Positions 45,190 to 53,482 of a DNA stretch of 64,000 bases are shown here, one piece after another. A program made the position numbers and the translations under genes. Under the pieces are notes generated by a model. The model did not search any database. It was not told the origin of the DNA and saw nothing but the letters and a program-made list of their open reading frames with translations. This stretch comes from Bifidobacterium italicum. GTDB taxonomy: Bacteria; Actinomycetota; Actinomycetes; Actinomycetales; Bifidobacteriaceae. Positions within the stretch are counted from its first letter, which is position 1. The number at the start of each line of letters is the position of its first letter. The stretch is from positions 1 to 64,000 of the forward strand of contig NZ_MVOG01000002.1 in assembly GCF_002286915.1 (NCBI RefSeq), written 5' to 3'.

Positions 45190-46866
45190 ATGGCAGCACA
45201 CGGACAACAGGAGCACCCACAGCACGAACAACCCGGCGACGGAGGAGGCGCACCGGCCATCCGCCCCGGACGTCCGTACACGCGCGAGGTGCACCACGAA
45301 CCGGAACCGGATACGGCCGCGCACCGCGGGATCGCCGGTCTGTCCGCCGTCCTCACCCGCGAACACGCGTACCGGGGAGGCCATCTGACGCGTCCGGCGT
45401 TCGTCTCGCTCGCCATCCTGACCTTCATCACGTTCGTCGGCAACTTCACCCAGTTGCAGCTGAGCGCCGCGTTGCCGACACTCGTCGACGACTTCGGCAT
45501 CTCGGTGACTCTCGGCCAATGGATGACGTCGATCTTCCAGCTGACGATGGGCGTCATGGTGCCGCTGACCGCGTATCTGACGCGGCGTTTCTCCACACGG
45601 CAGATCGTCATCACGTCGATGGTCGTGTTCACGGTCGGATCGGTGCTCGCGTGGCTCAGCCCGACCTTCCCGCTCGCGCTGTTCGGGCGTTTCCTCGAGG
45701 CGGCCGGCACCGGCGTCATGTGGCCGGTGCTGCAGATCACCGTCTTCTCGATCTTCCCGTTGGACCGGCGCGGCATGGCGATGGGCGTCGTCGGCATGGC
45801 GATGGCCGTGGCTCCGGCGATCGGCCCGACGCTCGGCGGTCTGCAGACCGATATGAACGGATGGCGCTCGATCTTCCTGACGCTCACCGTCATCGGCTGC
45901 ATCTCGATCGTGCTCGCAGCCTGCGGACTGCATAACTTCGGGGCGTCCGACAAGACGGCGCATGCGGATTTCTTCTCGGTGGGATTGTCGATCATCGGCT
46001 TCGGCGCCCTCATGTTCGGCTTCACGAACATCCAAGCCTATCCGCTTGCGGCTCCGGTCGTCTGGCTGCCGATGGTCGTCGGCGTCGCCGGCATCATCTG
46101 GTTCGTGCTGCGCCAGATCCATAGCGAGCAGCGTTTCAAGGCCGGCAACGCGAGCCGGCCGGCGCTTCTTGACCTGTCGGTGCTGCGCAACGCGCATTTC
46201 TCGGTCGGTACGCTCATCGCGTCGCTGAGCTTCTTCGCGTTCAGCTCGCTCGTCGTGCTCATTCCGTTGTACATCCAGAACTGCCGCGGCTACACGGCCA
46301 CGATCAGCGGTCTCGTCATGCTGCCCGGCGCCATCGCGCAGGCGATCGCCCAGTTCTTCGGCGGCCGCGCGCTCGACCGGTTCGGCGCGCGTCCGGTCGC
46401 GATGGCCGGCACGATGCTGCTGTGCCTCGGCACCGTGATGATGAGCATGATCGGCATGCACACCTGGATCTGGTATATCTCGATCTGCCAGTTCATCCGG
46501 CAGATCGGCATGGGCTTCGTCATGATGCCGGTCACCACATGGTCGCTCAACTGCCTCAGGCCGGCCGAGGTCTCCGCGGGTTCCGCGGTCACGAACACGG
46601 TGCGGCAGATCGCCGGCGCGATCGGCTCGCCGGTCATGATCCTGACGATGTACTCGATCGCCGCGGCGCAGATGTCCTCCGGACGCACCGAGATCGCCGC
46701 TAACATCATCGGCATCGAATGGGCGCTGCGCATCAGCGCGATCATCAACTTCGTCATGATCCTGCTCGTCGTCTTCGGCGTCAAGGGCGAGGACGCCGGC
46801 TCCACCCGCGACGCGGTCCGCCGCGCGCTGCGCCGTGAGAAGGACGGCAAGGCCGTATCCGCATAG
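45190..46866 (+). CDS. MFS drug transporter, DHA2 type
   Basis: 558-residue proton-driven exporter with 14 predicted helices, of the EmrB/QacA type. Motif A is present in a variant form (TRRFSTRQIVI after LTAYL), and the antiporter motif C region is VVGMAMAVAPAIGPTLGG. A hydrophilic N-terminal tail of about 60 residues rich in Gln, His, Glu and Pro precedes the first helix. The ATG at 45190 has AGGA five bases upstream. Substrates are not predictable. It is followed by a hairpin. Confidence 0.9.
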   Translation: MAAHGQQEHPQHEQPGDGGGAPAIRPGRPYTREVHHEPEPDTAAHRGIAGLSAVLTREHAYRGGHLTRPAFVSLAILTFITFVGNFTQLQLSAALPTLVDDFGISVTLGQWMTSIFQLTMGVMVPLTAYLTRRFSTRQIVITSMVVFTVGSVLAWLSPTFPLALFGRFLEAAGTGVMWPVLQITVFSIFPLDRRGMAMGVVGMAMAVAPAIGPTLGGLQTDMNGWRSIFLTLTVIGCISIVLAACGLHNFGASDKTAHADFFSVGLSIIGFGALMFGFTNIQAYPLAAPVVWLPMVVGVAGIIWFVLRQIHSEQRFKAGNASRPALLDLSVLRNAHFSVGTLIASLSFFAFSSLVVLIPLYIQNCRGYTATISGLVMLPGAIAQAIAQFFGGRALDRFGARPVAMAGTMLLCLGTVMMSMIGMHTWIWYISICQFIRQIGMGFVMMPVTTWSLNCLRPAEVSAGSAVTNTVRQIAGAIGSPVMILTMYSIAAAQMSSGRTEIAANIIGIEWALRISAIINFVMILLVVFGVKGEDAGSTRDAVRRALRREKDGKAVSA

Positions 46867-46870
46867 CGCA

Positions 46871-46907
46871 GGAGCCGGCCCCCATGATGCACAGGGAATC
46901 CGGCTCC
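46871..46907 (+). terminator. Hairpin after the MFS gene
   Basis: GGAGCCGG (46871-46878) pairs with CCGGCTCC (46900-46907), followed by TACTTCCATTTCC. The gene stop is 4 bases upstream. The next gene is convergent. Confidence 0.5.
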
Positions 46908-46969
46908 TACTTCCATTTCCTCCGCAAAGGTCGGGCCGCCCACAAGGATAACTTGACCTCAGGCCGCTA

Positions 46970-48322
46970 CTACGCCTTGCCCATCGCCGTGAGGACGATG
47001 AGCACCAGATTGAGCAGCACGATCACGGCGCATACGGCGAGGCAGACGATGTGCTTGACCGTGCCGTCGGCGTATTTGCCCATGATCTCGCGGTCATGGG
47101 TGTAGCGCATCAGCGGGATGATCGCGAAGGGGATGCCGATCGAAAGCACGACCTGACCGATGATCAGCGCCTCGGTCGGATTGTTCGCGAAGGCGAGCAC
47201 GACGAGCGCCGGCACGAGCGTCACGATGCGGCACGCCCACATCGGCACCTTCACCCGCAGCAGCCCCTTCATGATCTCGGAGCCCGCATAGGTGCCGACC
47301 GACGTGGAGGACAGCGAGGACGCGAGCAGTCCGATCGAGAAGATCGTGCCGACGGCTGGTCCGAGCACCTGCGTGATCGCATGCTGCGCGCCTTCGATCG
47401 TGTCGGTGCCGCCCATGCCGTGCAATGAATTCGCCGCGATGACGAGCAATGCGATGTTCACGCTGCCGGCGATAGCGAGCGCCCACACGACGTCGATGCG
47501 GCTGCCGTGCATCATCTCGGGCACGCTCGGCCGGTCGACGCCTGTACCGAAGTGGTCGTTCACGAGCGTCGAATGCAGGTAGATCGCATGCGGCATGACC
47601 GTCGCGCCGAGCATCGACGCGGCCATCAGCACCGAGGCGCCGTCCGAGAAGCGCGGCACGAGTCCTTCGGCCACCGCGAGGGGGTTCGGCGGATCCATGA
47701 ACAGTCCGGCGATGAAACCGAAGGTGATGACGAGCAGCAGTCCGATGACGAGCCGCTCGAAGATCTTGTGCGTTTCGCCGCCTTGCAGGAACAGCAGCAA
47801 TGTGGAGACGGCGCCGATGATGCACCCGCCGAGCAGCATCGGTATGCCGAACAGCAGGTTGAGCGCGATCGCGCCGCCGATCACCTCGGCCAGATCGGTG
47901 GCGATCGCGATCACCTCGGCCTGCATGAAGAACAGGAAGCGCCCCGCGGCGCCCATGCGCTCGCCGAGGATCTGCGGCAGGCTTTTGCCGGTCACGACGC
48001 CGAGCTTCGCCGCCTGATACTGGATGAGCACGCTCATGCAGTTCGCGACGACGAGCACCCAGACGAGCATGTATCCGTATTTCGCGCCCGAGGTGAGGTT
48101 CGCGGCGACGTTGCCGGGGTCGACGTAGGCGACGGCCGCGACGAAGGCCGGCCCGAGCATGCTGGCGAGCGCATGCGTCGCCTTCTCCGGCCTGCCTTCG
48201 TCCTTGCGCGCGATGGCGATGTCCTGCGCGGCCTCCGCGTCGAGTCCGAGCGTATCGATGTCCACCGGCTCCTGAACGCCATCCGCCGTGCCATCCGGTT
48301 TCGTTTCGCTTCGCCGTGCCAT
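46970..48322 (-). CDS. mntH: Nramp-type manganese/divalent metal transporter
   Basis: 450-residue proton-coupled importer of Mn(II) and Fe(II) with 11 helices. The metal-binding DPGN is at 68-71 and the second site is in ATVMPHAIYLH (helix 6), both intact. A charged N-terminal tail of about 50 residues is longer than in E. coli MntH. The ATG at 48322 has GAGGAG upstream. It stands alone; no MntR-like box could be named in 48323-48413. Bifidobacteria depend on manganese for oxygen tolerance, so the role fits. Confidence 0.95.
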   Translation of the reverse strand: MARRSETKPDGTADGVQEPVDIDTLGLDAEAAQDIAIARKDEGRPEKATHALASMLGPAFVAAVAYVDPGNVAANLTSGAKYGYMLVWVLVVANCMSVLIQYQAAKLGVVTGKSLPQILGERMGAAGRFLFFMQAEVIAIATDLAEVIGGAIALNLLFGIPMLLGGCIIGAVSTLLLFLQGGETHKIFERLVIGLLLVITFGFIAGLFMDPPNPLAVAEGLVPRFSDGASVLMAASMLGATVMPHAIYLHSTLVNDHFGTGVDRPSVPEMMHGSRIDVVWALAIAGSVNIALLVIAANSLHGMGGTDTIEGAQHAITQVLGPAVGTIFSIGLLASSLSSTSVGTYAGSEIMKGLLRVKVPMWACRIVTLVPALVVLAFANNPTEALIIGQVVLSIGIPFAIIPLMRYTHDREIMGKYADGTVKHIVCLAVCAVIVLLNLVLIVLTAMGKA

Positions 48323-48413
48323 CGCCGCTCCTCGTCGTCTCGTCCTATCAAGCAGTCCTAGAGGGCCAACATAACGAATCGACGTCTGTTCGCGGCTCGC
48401 TCAATCGTCGTCG

Positions 48414-49160
48414 TCATTCCTCAGGCACCGCCTGCCCGGGGCAGCTGTGCAGCACGGCGAGCATCGCGCGTTTCTCCTGCGTGGTGACCGTCAGCCCGTA
48501 CTTGTCCTTGACGCCGATCTGCCGCGCGACGTATGCGCAGCGGTACCCGCTGTTCTCCGGCAGCCAGTAGGCGGCCGAGGCCGAGGATTTCTCCTGGTTC
48601 GCCGCGCCGTCCACGGCGATGAGGTTGTACATGTCGTTGCCGAATTCGTAGCGTTTCTTCACGCTCCAGGCGCTCGCACCCGACTGCCAGGCGTTCTGCA
48701 ATGCCACGACATGGTCGATCTGCACGGCGGCGCTCGTGTCCTTGCCACGTCGGAAACGGATCTCGTCGCCGGTGTACGGGTCTTCGAGGACGCCCGACTG
48801 GACCTTGCAGCCGCCGCGTTTCGTGTAACGCACGTCGTCGAGGTCGCGGCCCAGCACGTCGTCGCGCACGTCGCAGCCGTTGCCGTCGGCGTCGGTCTGC
48901 CGGTAGCCGAATTTCTCGCGGTCGTAGCCGCGCGACGACGGATGGTCGTCGACGGTGAGCGAGGCGAGCGTCTGCGCGGCCGTGCCCGTCGCACGGTATC
49001 TGCCGGTCATCTCGGCGAACCTCGGGCTGACTCGCGGCAGCACGAGTCCGATCGTCACGCCGATGACGACGAGGATGACGAGCAGGATGAGCATACGTTC
49101 GAACAGGCCGGCGCCGTTGAGGTACTTGCGGCCGAAATGCTGGGAGCGTCTGCGTGTCAT
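48414..49160 (-). CDS. Membrane-anchored or secreted HNH-type nuclease (DUF1524-like)
   Basis: 248 residues. A basic N-terminus and a single hydrophobic helix (about 22-43, LILLVILVVIGVTIGLV) suggest export or anchoring. The nuclease domain has QIDHVVALQNAWQSGA, YNLIAVDGAANQEKSSASA and YRCAYVARQIGVKDKYGL, the His-Asn pattern of the DUF1524/HNH family found in secreted actinobacterial nucleases. Cys residues at GCDVRD and GGCKVQ and in the C-terminal part could form disulfides outside the cell. The start at 49160 is the only one that gives a sensible N-terminus. A role in DNA uptake, nutrition or competition is possible. Confidence 0.82.
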   Translation of the reverse strand: MTRRRSQHFGRKYLNGAGLFERMLILLVILVVIGVTIGLVLPRVSPRFAEMTGRYRATGTAAQTLASLTVDDHPSSRGYDREKFGYRQTDADGNGCDVRDDVLGRDLDDVRYTKRGGCKVQSGVLEDPYTGDEIRFRRGKDTSAAVQIDHVVALQNAWQSGASAWSVKKRYEFGNDMYNLIAVDGAANQEKSSASAAYWLPENSGYRCAYVARQIGVKDKYGLTVTTQEKRAMLAVLHSCPGQAVPEE

Positions 49161-49227
49161 GCCATTACGTCTACGCGTTCCCGTCCCCGAACGCAAATCG
49201 CCGGCCCCGTCATCGCCGGGGCGGCCA

Positions 49228-50625
49228 TCAGCGTCCTTGGTATTCGATGGCGAGCGCGTCGAGTCGTGCGCGGAACCGCGGCCAGTCGGTGCGCATCGCC
49301 GTGAGCAGCCTATGGTCGGGCACCTCGTCGATCGCGATCCACTCGATCTCCATGCTTTCGTCGTCGTTCGCCTTCGGATGCACGGCATGCCCCGGTTTCT
49401 CGAACGCGAACACCGTCGTGTAGGACCATGGCCCGTGGTCCTCGCAGTAGGAGCCGACGACCTCGATGTCCTCCGGCGTGATGTTCGCCTCCTCGTTGGC
49501 CTCACGCAGCGCGCCCTCGAGCGTCGACTCGCCGTCGGCGATCGCGCCGCCGGGGATGCCCCACGTGCCGCCTTCGGCGCTCCATTCGGCGCGATGCTGC
49601 ATGACGATGTGCGTGACGTTGCCGGTTGCCGCGTCGCGGCGCGCGAGCAGCACCCCGGCGGCGCCGTTGGTCCCCCAATGCCGCCTTCCGCATGCGCATT
49701 CGACCCAGCCGTCGCCCGGCTGGCGCACGTTCGTCTTCGGAGCTTTCGCCGAGGATTCCTGGAATCGTTCGTCGCGCGACACGTTCCACAGGTCGGTCCA
49801 TTCGATGCCCATGCGTTCGACGAGTTCGCGCGCCAGCGGCAGGCTCAGACCGATGATGCCGCTCGGCGCGCCGGTGATCGAATCGATGAACGCGCCGCCG
49901 AGACCGTCCAGAGTGAACGAGCCGGCCACCTCGAGCGGCTCGCCAGAGGCGATGTAACGGTCGATCATCGTCTCGGTGAACTCGCAGAACGTCAGCGTCG
50001 CCATGCTCGCCGCAGTTTCGACGCGCCCGGTCGCGAAATCGATCAACGTGTGCCCGGTCCACAGTTCGCCGGTCGCGCCGCTCATCGCCCGCAGTCGTTC
50101 GCGCGCGACCGCTTCGGTGTGCGGCTTGCCGTACGCATGGCCGTCGAGCAGGAACATCGAGTCGCAGCCGAGGATGAGCGGGCCGACCTTGCGGTCGGCG
50201 AGACCGCCGGTCGTATCGATCGGCTCGCATTCGGTCGGGATGTCGACGCCGGAGAAATCGCGTGTCTGCGCCGAAGCGATGGCTTCGGCCGTGTATTCGG
50301 CGGCCGGCGACCCCGCGTCGACCACCATCTGCTCCGAGGCCACTTCGAGCGGACGGCCGATGACGCGTTCGCCTGTGGCCTCCGAGGCCGTGCGCACGAC
50401 GTTGCGGTAGATCTCATAGACGGCCATCGCCTTCGCACGGGACAACGTGCACACCTTGTCGGCGATCGGCAGTTCATCCACGCTCACGCCCTGGTCCTGA
50501 GCCCTGCGTTCGAGCACGGCGTCCTCGTCGACATGCGACACGCGGATCGTCGGGCAGATGCCTGCGTTGAACAGCACATCACGGCGCGGCTGGGACTTGG
50601 AGGCAAGAATCAACGGAATGCTCAT
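49228..50625 (-). CDS. Fused Maf nucleotide pyrophosphatase and Nudix hydrolase
   Basis: 465-residue house-cleaning enzyme. The Maf domain begins LILASKSQPRRDVL and hydrolyses non-canonical or UTP/dTTP-type nucleotides; its ADKVCTLSRAKA and catalytic Asp region LILGCDSMFLLDG are separated by an extra segment of about 75 residues (72-148) that ordinary Maf proteins lack. The Maf part ends near IGLSLPLARELVERMGI. The Nudix domain (about 320-465) has GIPGGAIADGESTLEGALRE followed by ANEEANI. The fusion is known in bifidobacteria. The ATG at 50625 has AAGGTGG five bases upstream. The first palindromic repeat of the downstream array lies 43 bases upstream of this start. Confidence 0.92.
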   Translation of the reverse strand: MSIPLILASKSQPRRDVLFNAGICPTIRVSHVDEDAVLERRAQDQGVSVDELPIADKVCTLSRAKAMAVYEIYRNVVRTASEATGERVIGRPLEVASEQMVVDAGSPAAEYTAEAIASAQTRDFSGVDIPTECEPIDTTGGLADRKVGPLILGCDSMFLLDGHAYGKPHTEAVARERLRAMSGATGELWTGHTLIDFATGRVETAASMATLTFCEFTETMIDRYIASGEPLEVAGSFTLDGLGGAFIDSITGAPSGIIGLSLPLARELVERMGIEWTDLWNVSRDERFQESSAKAPKTNVRQPGDGWVECACGRRHWGTNGAAGVLLARRDAATGNVTHIVMQHRAEWSAEGGTWGIPGGAIADGESTLEGALREANEEANITPEDIEVVGSYCEDHGPWSYTTVFAFEKPGHAVHPKANDDESMEIEWIAIDEVPDHRLLTAMRTDWPRFRARLDALAIEYQGR

Positions 50626-50667
50626 GCAGTCCACCTTACTGCACCTAGGGCATCTCCTTGGTTTTCC

Positions 50668-51350
50668 TGCATAACTCAATATTCCCATCTTAATCCAGAG
50701 TTATGCGCAGCCTTGATTGCCAATACCCCCCATCTCCCCATCTCCTACTCTGCATAGCTCAGTATTTCCAACCTGATTCCGAGCTATGCGCAGTCTCAAC
50801 CCACCATCCCTCAATTCCTCTTCGCCCATACCTTGCATAACTCAACACTTCAATCCTGATTTCAGTATTTGCGGCAGTATGCCAGCCATGTCACCTCCGC
50901 GCTTCTTGTTTCATACTGCCCCACATTCCCAATCCTTGCATAACTCAATACTTCATGCCTGAACCTGATTTATGCACCCTCCGGTTTCCTACATCTTAAT
51001 TCCTTTCACCTATACCGCGCATAACTCAGTATTTCAATCTTCATTCTGAGCTATGTGCATCTTCATTTCCTAAAAACCATTCTGATACCCTTCTTCCCCC
51101 TCTTGTCGCTCACCTTCTTTGCATAACTCGGTATTTCCTCCGCAATCTCGACATATGCAACAGGTATGCCTTCCTATTCCATCCACGTCAGGGATTCATG
51201 AGCAAATATGGTGCATCTTGAACAATCCACGCGCTCATTCTGTGTCTATTTGTGAGCTTCTCACCTTGACCAAAACTCTCACAGCCCACTCACCCATCCC
51301 AACCTGTGCATATTTCAATATGTCAGTCAAAATAATATTGAGATATGCAC
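50668..51350. repeat. Array of seven 38-nt palindromic (REP-like) repeats
   Basis: Consensus arms GCATAACTC and GAGTTATGC around a loop of 20 nt. Left arms start at 50669, 50752, 50835, 50938, 51019, 51121 and 51308, so spacings are 83, 83, 103, 81, 102 and 187. The loop is exactly 20 in the first six and 23 in the seventh. The second copy has GCATAGCTC paired with GAGCTATGC, a compensated change relative to the first. Loop starts are similar (AATATT, AGTATT, AATACT, AGTATT). Spacers are pyrimidine-rich and unrelated. No gene is visible in 50626-51372. The right arms of copies 3 and 6 are degenerate. Confidence 0.85.
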
Positions 51351-51382
51351 TCACACACCCATAGATATGCACTCACACACCC
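51341..51382. repeat. 20-base direct duplication at the end of the array
   Basis: AGATATGCACTCACACACCC at 51341-51360 recurs exactly at 51363-51382, across the stop codon of the DUF559-like gene. It duplicates the right arm of the seventh palindrome. Confidence 0.85.
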
Positions 51383-52428
51383 TTCCTCCCCGCGCGCCGC
51401 GGATCCGCGATCCGCGCATAGGTCAACCGCGTGATCTGCGGCTGACCGCCGGCCTGCGACGCAATCACGCACATGATGCGCATCGCGAGCCGATCCATTG
51501 CTTCCTCGGAATTCAAATCATCCTGCGTCACCTCGAACACCCGCCAGCCCAACGCGGCCAACGCGCCGAGCTTGTCACGGTCACGCCGGTACTGCCTATA
51601 GTCCGAACGATGCTGATCCCCTTGGTATTCCAGCCCGACGCGATACCGCTCGAGCGCAAGGTCCACCGTCTGCTCCACGCGTGAATCGTATGCGGCGCCC
51701 GGCACCGCGAAGTTGATCGCGAACTCCGGAAGACCGCGCAATTCCAGCCGCACCCGCAGTTCGGTCTCCTTGACCGACGCGCTGCCGGGTTTCGCGATTG
51801 CGAGCGCAACCCGGCACCGATGCTTGCCGTGGAAACGCCGCGCCTCCACGAATACGCGCAGTTCGTCGAGCGTCGCCAACCCGTAGCGTTCCATCGACTC
51901 CGCGATCTGGATGAGCTGCAGCATCGTCGCGTCCATCGCAACCGACGCCCACGCGGCCGCAGGCGTCAGGCAGCATATGCCGTTCGCAAGTATCTGCACG
52001 CAATCATCGGCCAGCCCGTTCCACACATGCATGCGCACACCCGGCAACGTGCGCCGTTCGGACGCCTTACGGACGATGACGTGCAGCGCATCCGCGTTCG
52101 GCCGCCGATTCGATTGCCGTCCCGGTTTGCGCGGCGCCGCATTGTCCCAAGCGTTGCCCGGCCCCGCCAGATCTTCGGGCGTCTCCACCCCGAGCAATCT
52201 CAACGCCGTCGATTTGCAGTACGCGTATGGAAGATCAGCGTCCTTGCAGCGGCGCATCATCTGCGAAGTACGCTCCCGCAGATTGGCGCGCAGCATCGGA
52301 TACGACCGCCGATTCCCGTATCCGCGCTGCACAAGACCTTCATCCACCGGCGAATCCATGGGAACGGCATCCCACGGATATCCATCATCCGCATATTCTT
52401 CATTGGCGCCGAATGTGGTGATTCCCAT
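51373..52428 (-). CDS. DUF559/Vsr-like endonuclease-fold protein
   Basis: 351 residues. The C-terminal 130 have the signs of a PD-(D/E)xK/Vsr-like fold: KETELRVRLELRGLPEF (Glu near 223), a hydrophobic strand ending VDLALERYRVGLEYQGDQHR (Asp256, Glu267, Gln269) and DRDKLGALAALGWRVFEVTQ. The middle (about 65-200) resembles the AbiEi/DUF559 proteins common in actinobacteria (YCKSTALRLLGV, ALHVIVRK, LTPAAAWASVAMDATMLQL). The ATG at 52428 has AAGGAG five bases upstream. It is flanked on both sides by the same palindromic repeats. Metal-ligand residues look intact, so nuclease activity is plausible, but the target is unknown. Confidence 0.7.
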   Translation of the reverse strand: MGITTFGANEEYADDGYPWDAVPMDSPVDEGLVQRGYGNRRSYPMLRANLRERTSQMMRRCKDADLPYAYCKSTALRLLGVETPEDLAGPGNAWDNAAPRKPGRQSNRRPNADALHVIVRKASERRTLPGVRMHVWNGLADDCVQILANGICCLTPAAAWASVAMDATMLQLIQIAESMERYGLATLDELRVFVEARRFHGKHRCRVALAIAKPGSASVKETELRVRLELRGLPEFAINFAVPGAAYDSRVEQTVDLALERYRVGLEYQGDQHRSDYRQYRRDRDKLGALAALGWRVFEVTQDDLNSEEAMDRLAMRIMCVIASQAGGQPQITRLTYARIADPRRAGRKGV

Positions 52429-52648
52429 CCCCTCTCCTTCCAAGGTCTTCCGACTTTGCCTAACCCTTATGGGCCCGCCCACCGTACGTCCGGAGATTTC
52501 CCCATACAAACCGTTTCCATCCCTCTGTGGGAATGTGGATTCCTTCGCCGATCCCCACACCATATGTGCACAACGATGTGGATATCCGCACGCATCAGAA
52601 GATGCCCAGCACCCCAGATTCATGCGTTTATATGTATATGCCAAGATT

Positions 52649-52690
52649 GATAAAAACAACCGCCGCCGCGCTCCAGCAAGAACGCGGCGG
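52649..52690 (-). terminator. T-tailed terminator pointing toward the DUF559-like gene
   Basis: On the minus strand CCGCCGCG pairs with CGCGGCGG (52690-52683 with 52670-52663), followed by TTGTTTTTATC. It would end a minus-strand transcript from about 52700-52850, but no convincing gene is there. It also insulates the DUF559-like gene. Confidence 0.55.
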
Positions 52691-52821
52691 CCGGTCGACA
52701 TCGAACGGGATACCGAAAAGGAGATATCCCACTGAATCAAGAATCCAACGGAATGAAGCTTCAAGTGCGCGCCACAAGATTCCGAAGTGAACCGATTCCC
52801 AATTCAGCACAACCAATATAA

Positions 52822-52968
52822 CGAGGAAAGGGTCCAGCGACGGATGATGTCATCACAATCATCATCGTGGTTGTGCTCGCATCGTATGCAGATAAAAACT
52901 GGATTACGGTGCTGCTCTTCACAATCGTCATGAGCGATCAGATGAGAAGATGGTTCACCCGACGTTGA
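52822..52968 (+). other. Possible small hydrophobic peptide or gene remnant
   Basis: An open stretch encodes VITIIIVVVLASYADKNW followed by ITVLLFTIVMSDQMRRWF: two hydrophobic segments with a basic end. A GAGGAAAGG sequence (52824-52832) precedes it and a terminator hairpin begins 8 bases after its stop, which both suggest a real gene. However, the frame has no ATG, GTG or TTG before the first hydrophobic run; the nearest is GTG at 52867. It could start at an unusual codon or be decayed. A 22-codon frame (52753-52821) ends just before it. Confidence 0.3.
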
Positions 52969-52975
52969 CCCGATA

Positions 52976-53000
52976 GGTGCAGCCCCTCCGGGGCCGCACC
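52976..53000 (+). terminator. Hairpin after the hydrophobic stretch
   Basis: GGTGC-GCCCC pairs with GGGGC-GCACC around a short loop, followed by CCTTTCCC. It begins 8 bases past the TGA at 52966-52968. Confidence 0.55.
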
Positions 53001-53056
53001 CCTTTCCCGCCTTCCCCGCCTACTCATGTCTGCATATTCCCCGGCTGCCTCGCTTC

Positions 53057-53094
53057 GCATAACCCAAAAGATGTCCTGTATTCCCGACCTATGC
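53057..53094. repeat. Palindromic repeat copy 9
   Basis: GCATAACCC (53057-53065) and GACCTATGC (53086-53094) enclose a loop of exactly 20, as in the array at 50668. Each arm differs from the consensus at one or two positions. Confidence 0.6.
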
Positions 53095-53242
53095 GTTCAT
53101 GTGCCGGCGTGGCATGCATACCGGCTCCATCAATACGCACATTTGCGGACATGGCACATGCCAATCATGCCAATTACTCACAAAATCAATGATTTTCGAT
53201 CATTCCCTTCGCACTCAGACCATCTCTCCCCTCACCCGTCAG

Positions 53243-53283
53243 TGCATAACTCGATATTCCAACCGAAATATCGAGTTATGCAC
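53243..53283. repeat. Palindromic repeat copy 8, the most perfect one
   Basis: The 17-base arm at 53243-53259 is exactly inverse to 53267-53283. The 9-base core arms GCATAACTC and GAGTTATGC are identical to the first copy of the array and the core loop is again 20. It lies 200 bases upstream of pdxS. The rest of 52969-53482 has no gene that I can support. Confidence 0.85.
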
Positions 53284-53482
53284 TTGTGCGCCCATTCGCA
53301 CACACGCACCCATGCACCTGTTCATCTGCTGAACACTGCCCCGACTCATGCACATTCATGTGCTATCTCTCGAGAGAGGCCGCGCGCCAGCGCACGCCGA
53401 AGAGGATTCCCACGCCGTAGTCCGCGCACATCCGCGCACCTTCGACGGCGTACCATGCATCTACAACCCAAGAAGGTCATCG

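Noticed and set aside
50668-51350. CRISPR array
   Set aside because: The repeats are palindromes with diverged loops and degenerate arms, spacers differ in length by 20 nt steps, there is no leader and no cas gene is present.
52527-52790. Small plus-strand gene between the DUF559-like gene and pdxS
   Set aside because: The frame has no ribosome site, no motif and overlaps a T-tailed hairpin; composition does not look coding.
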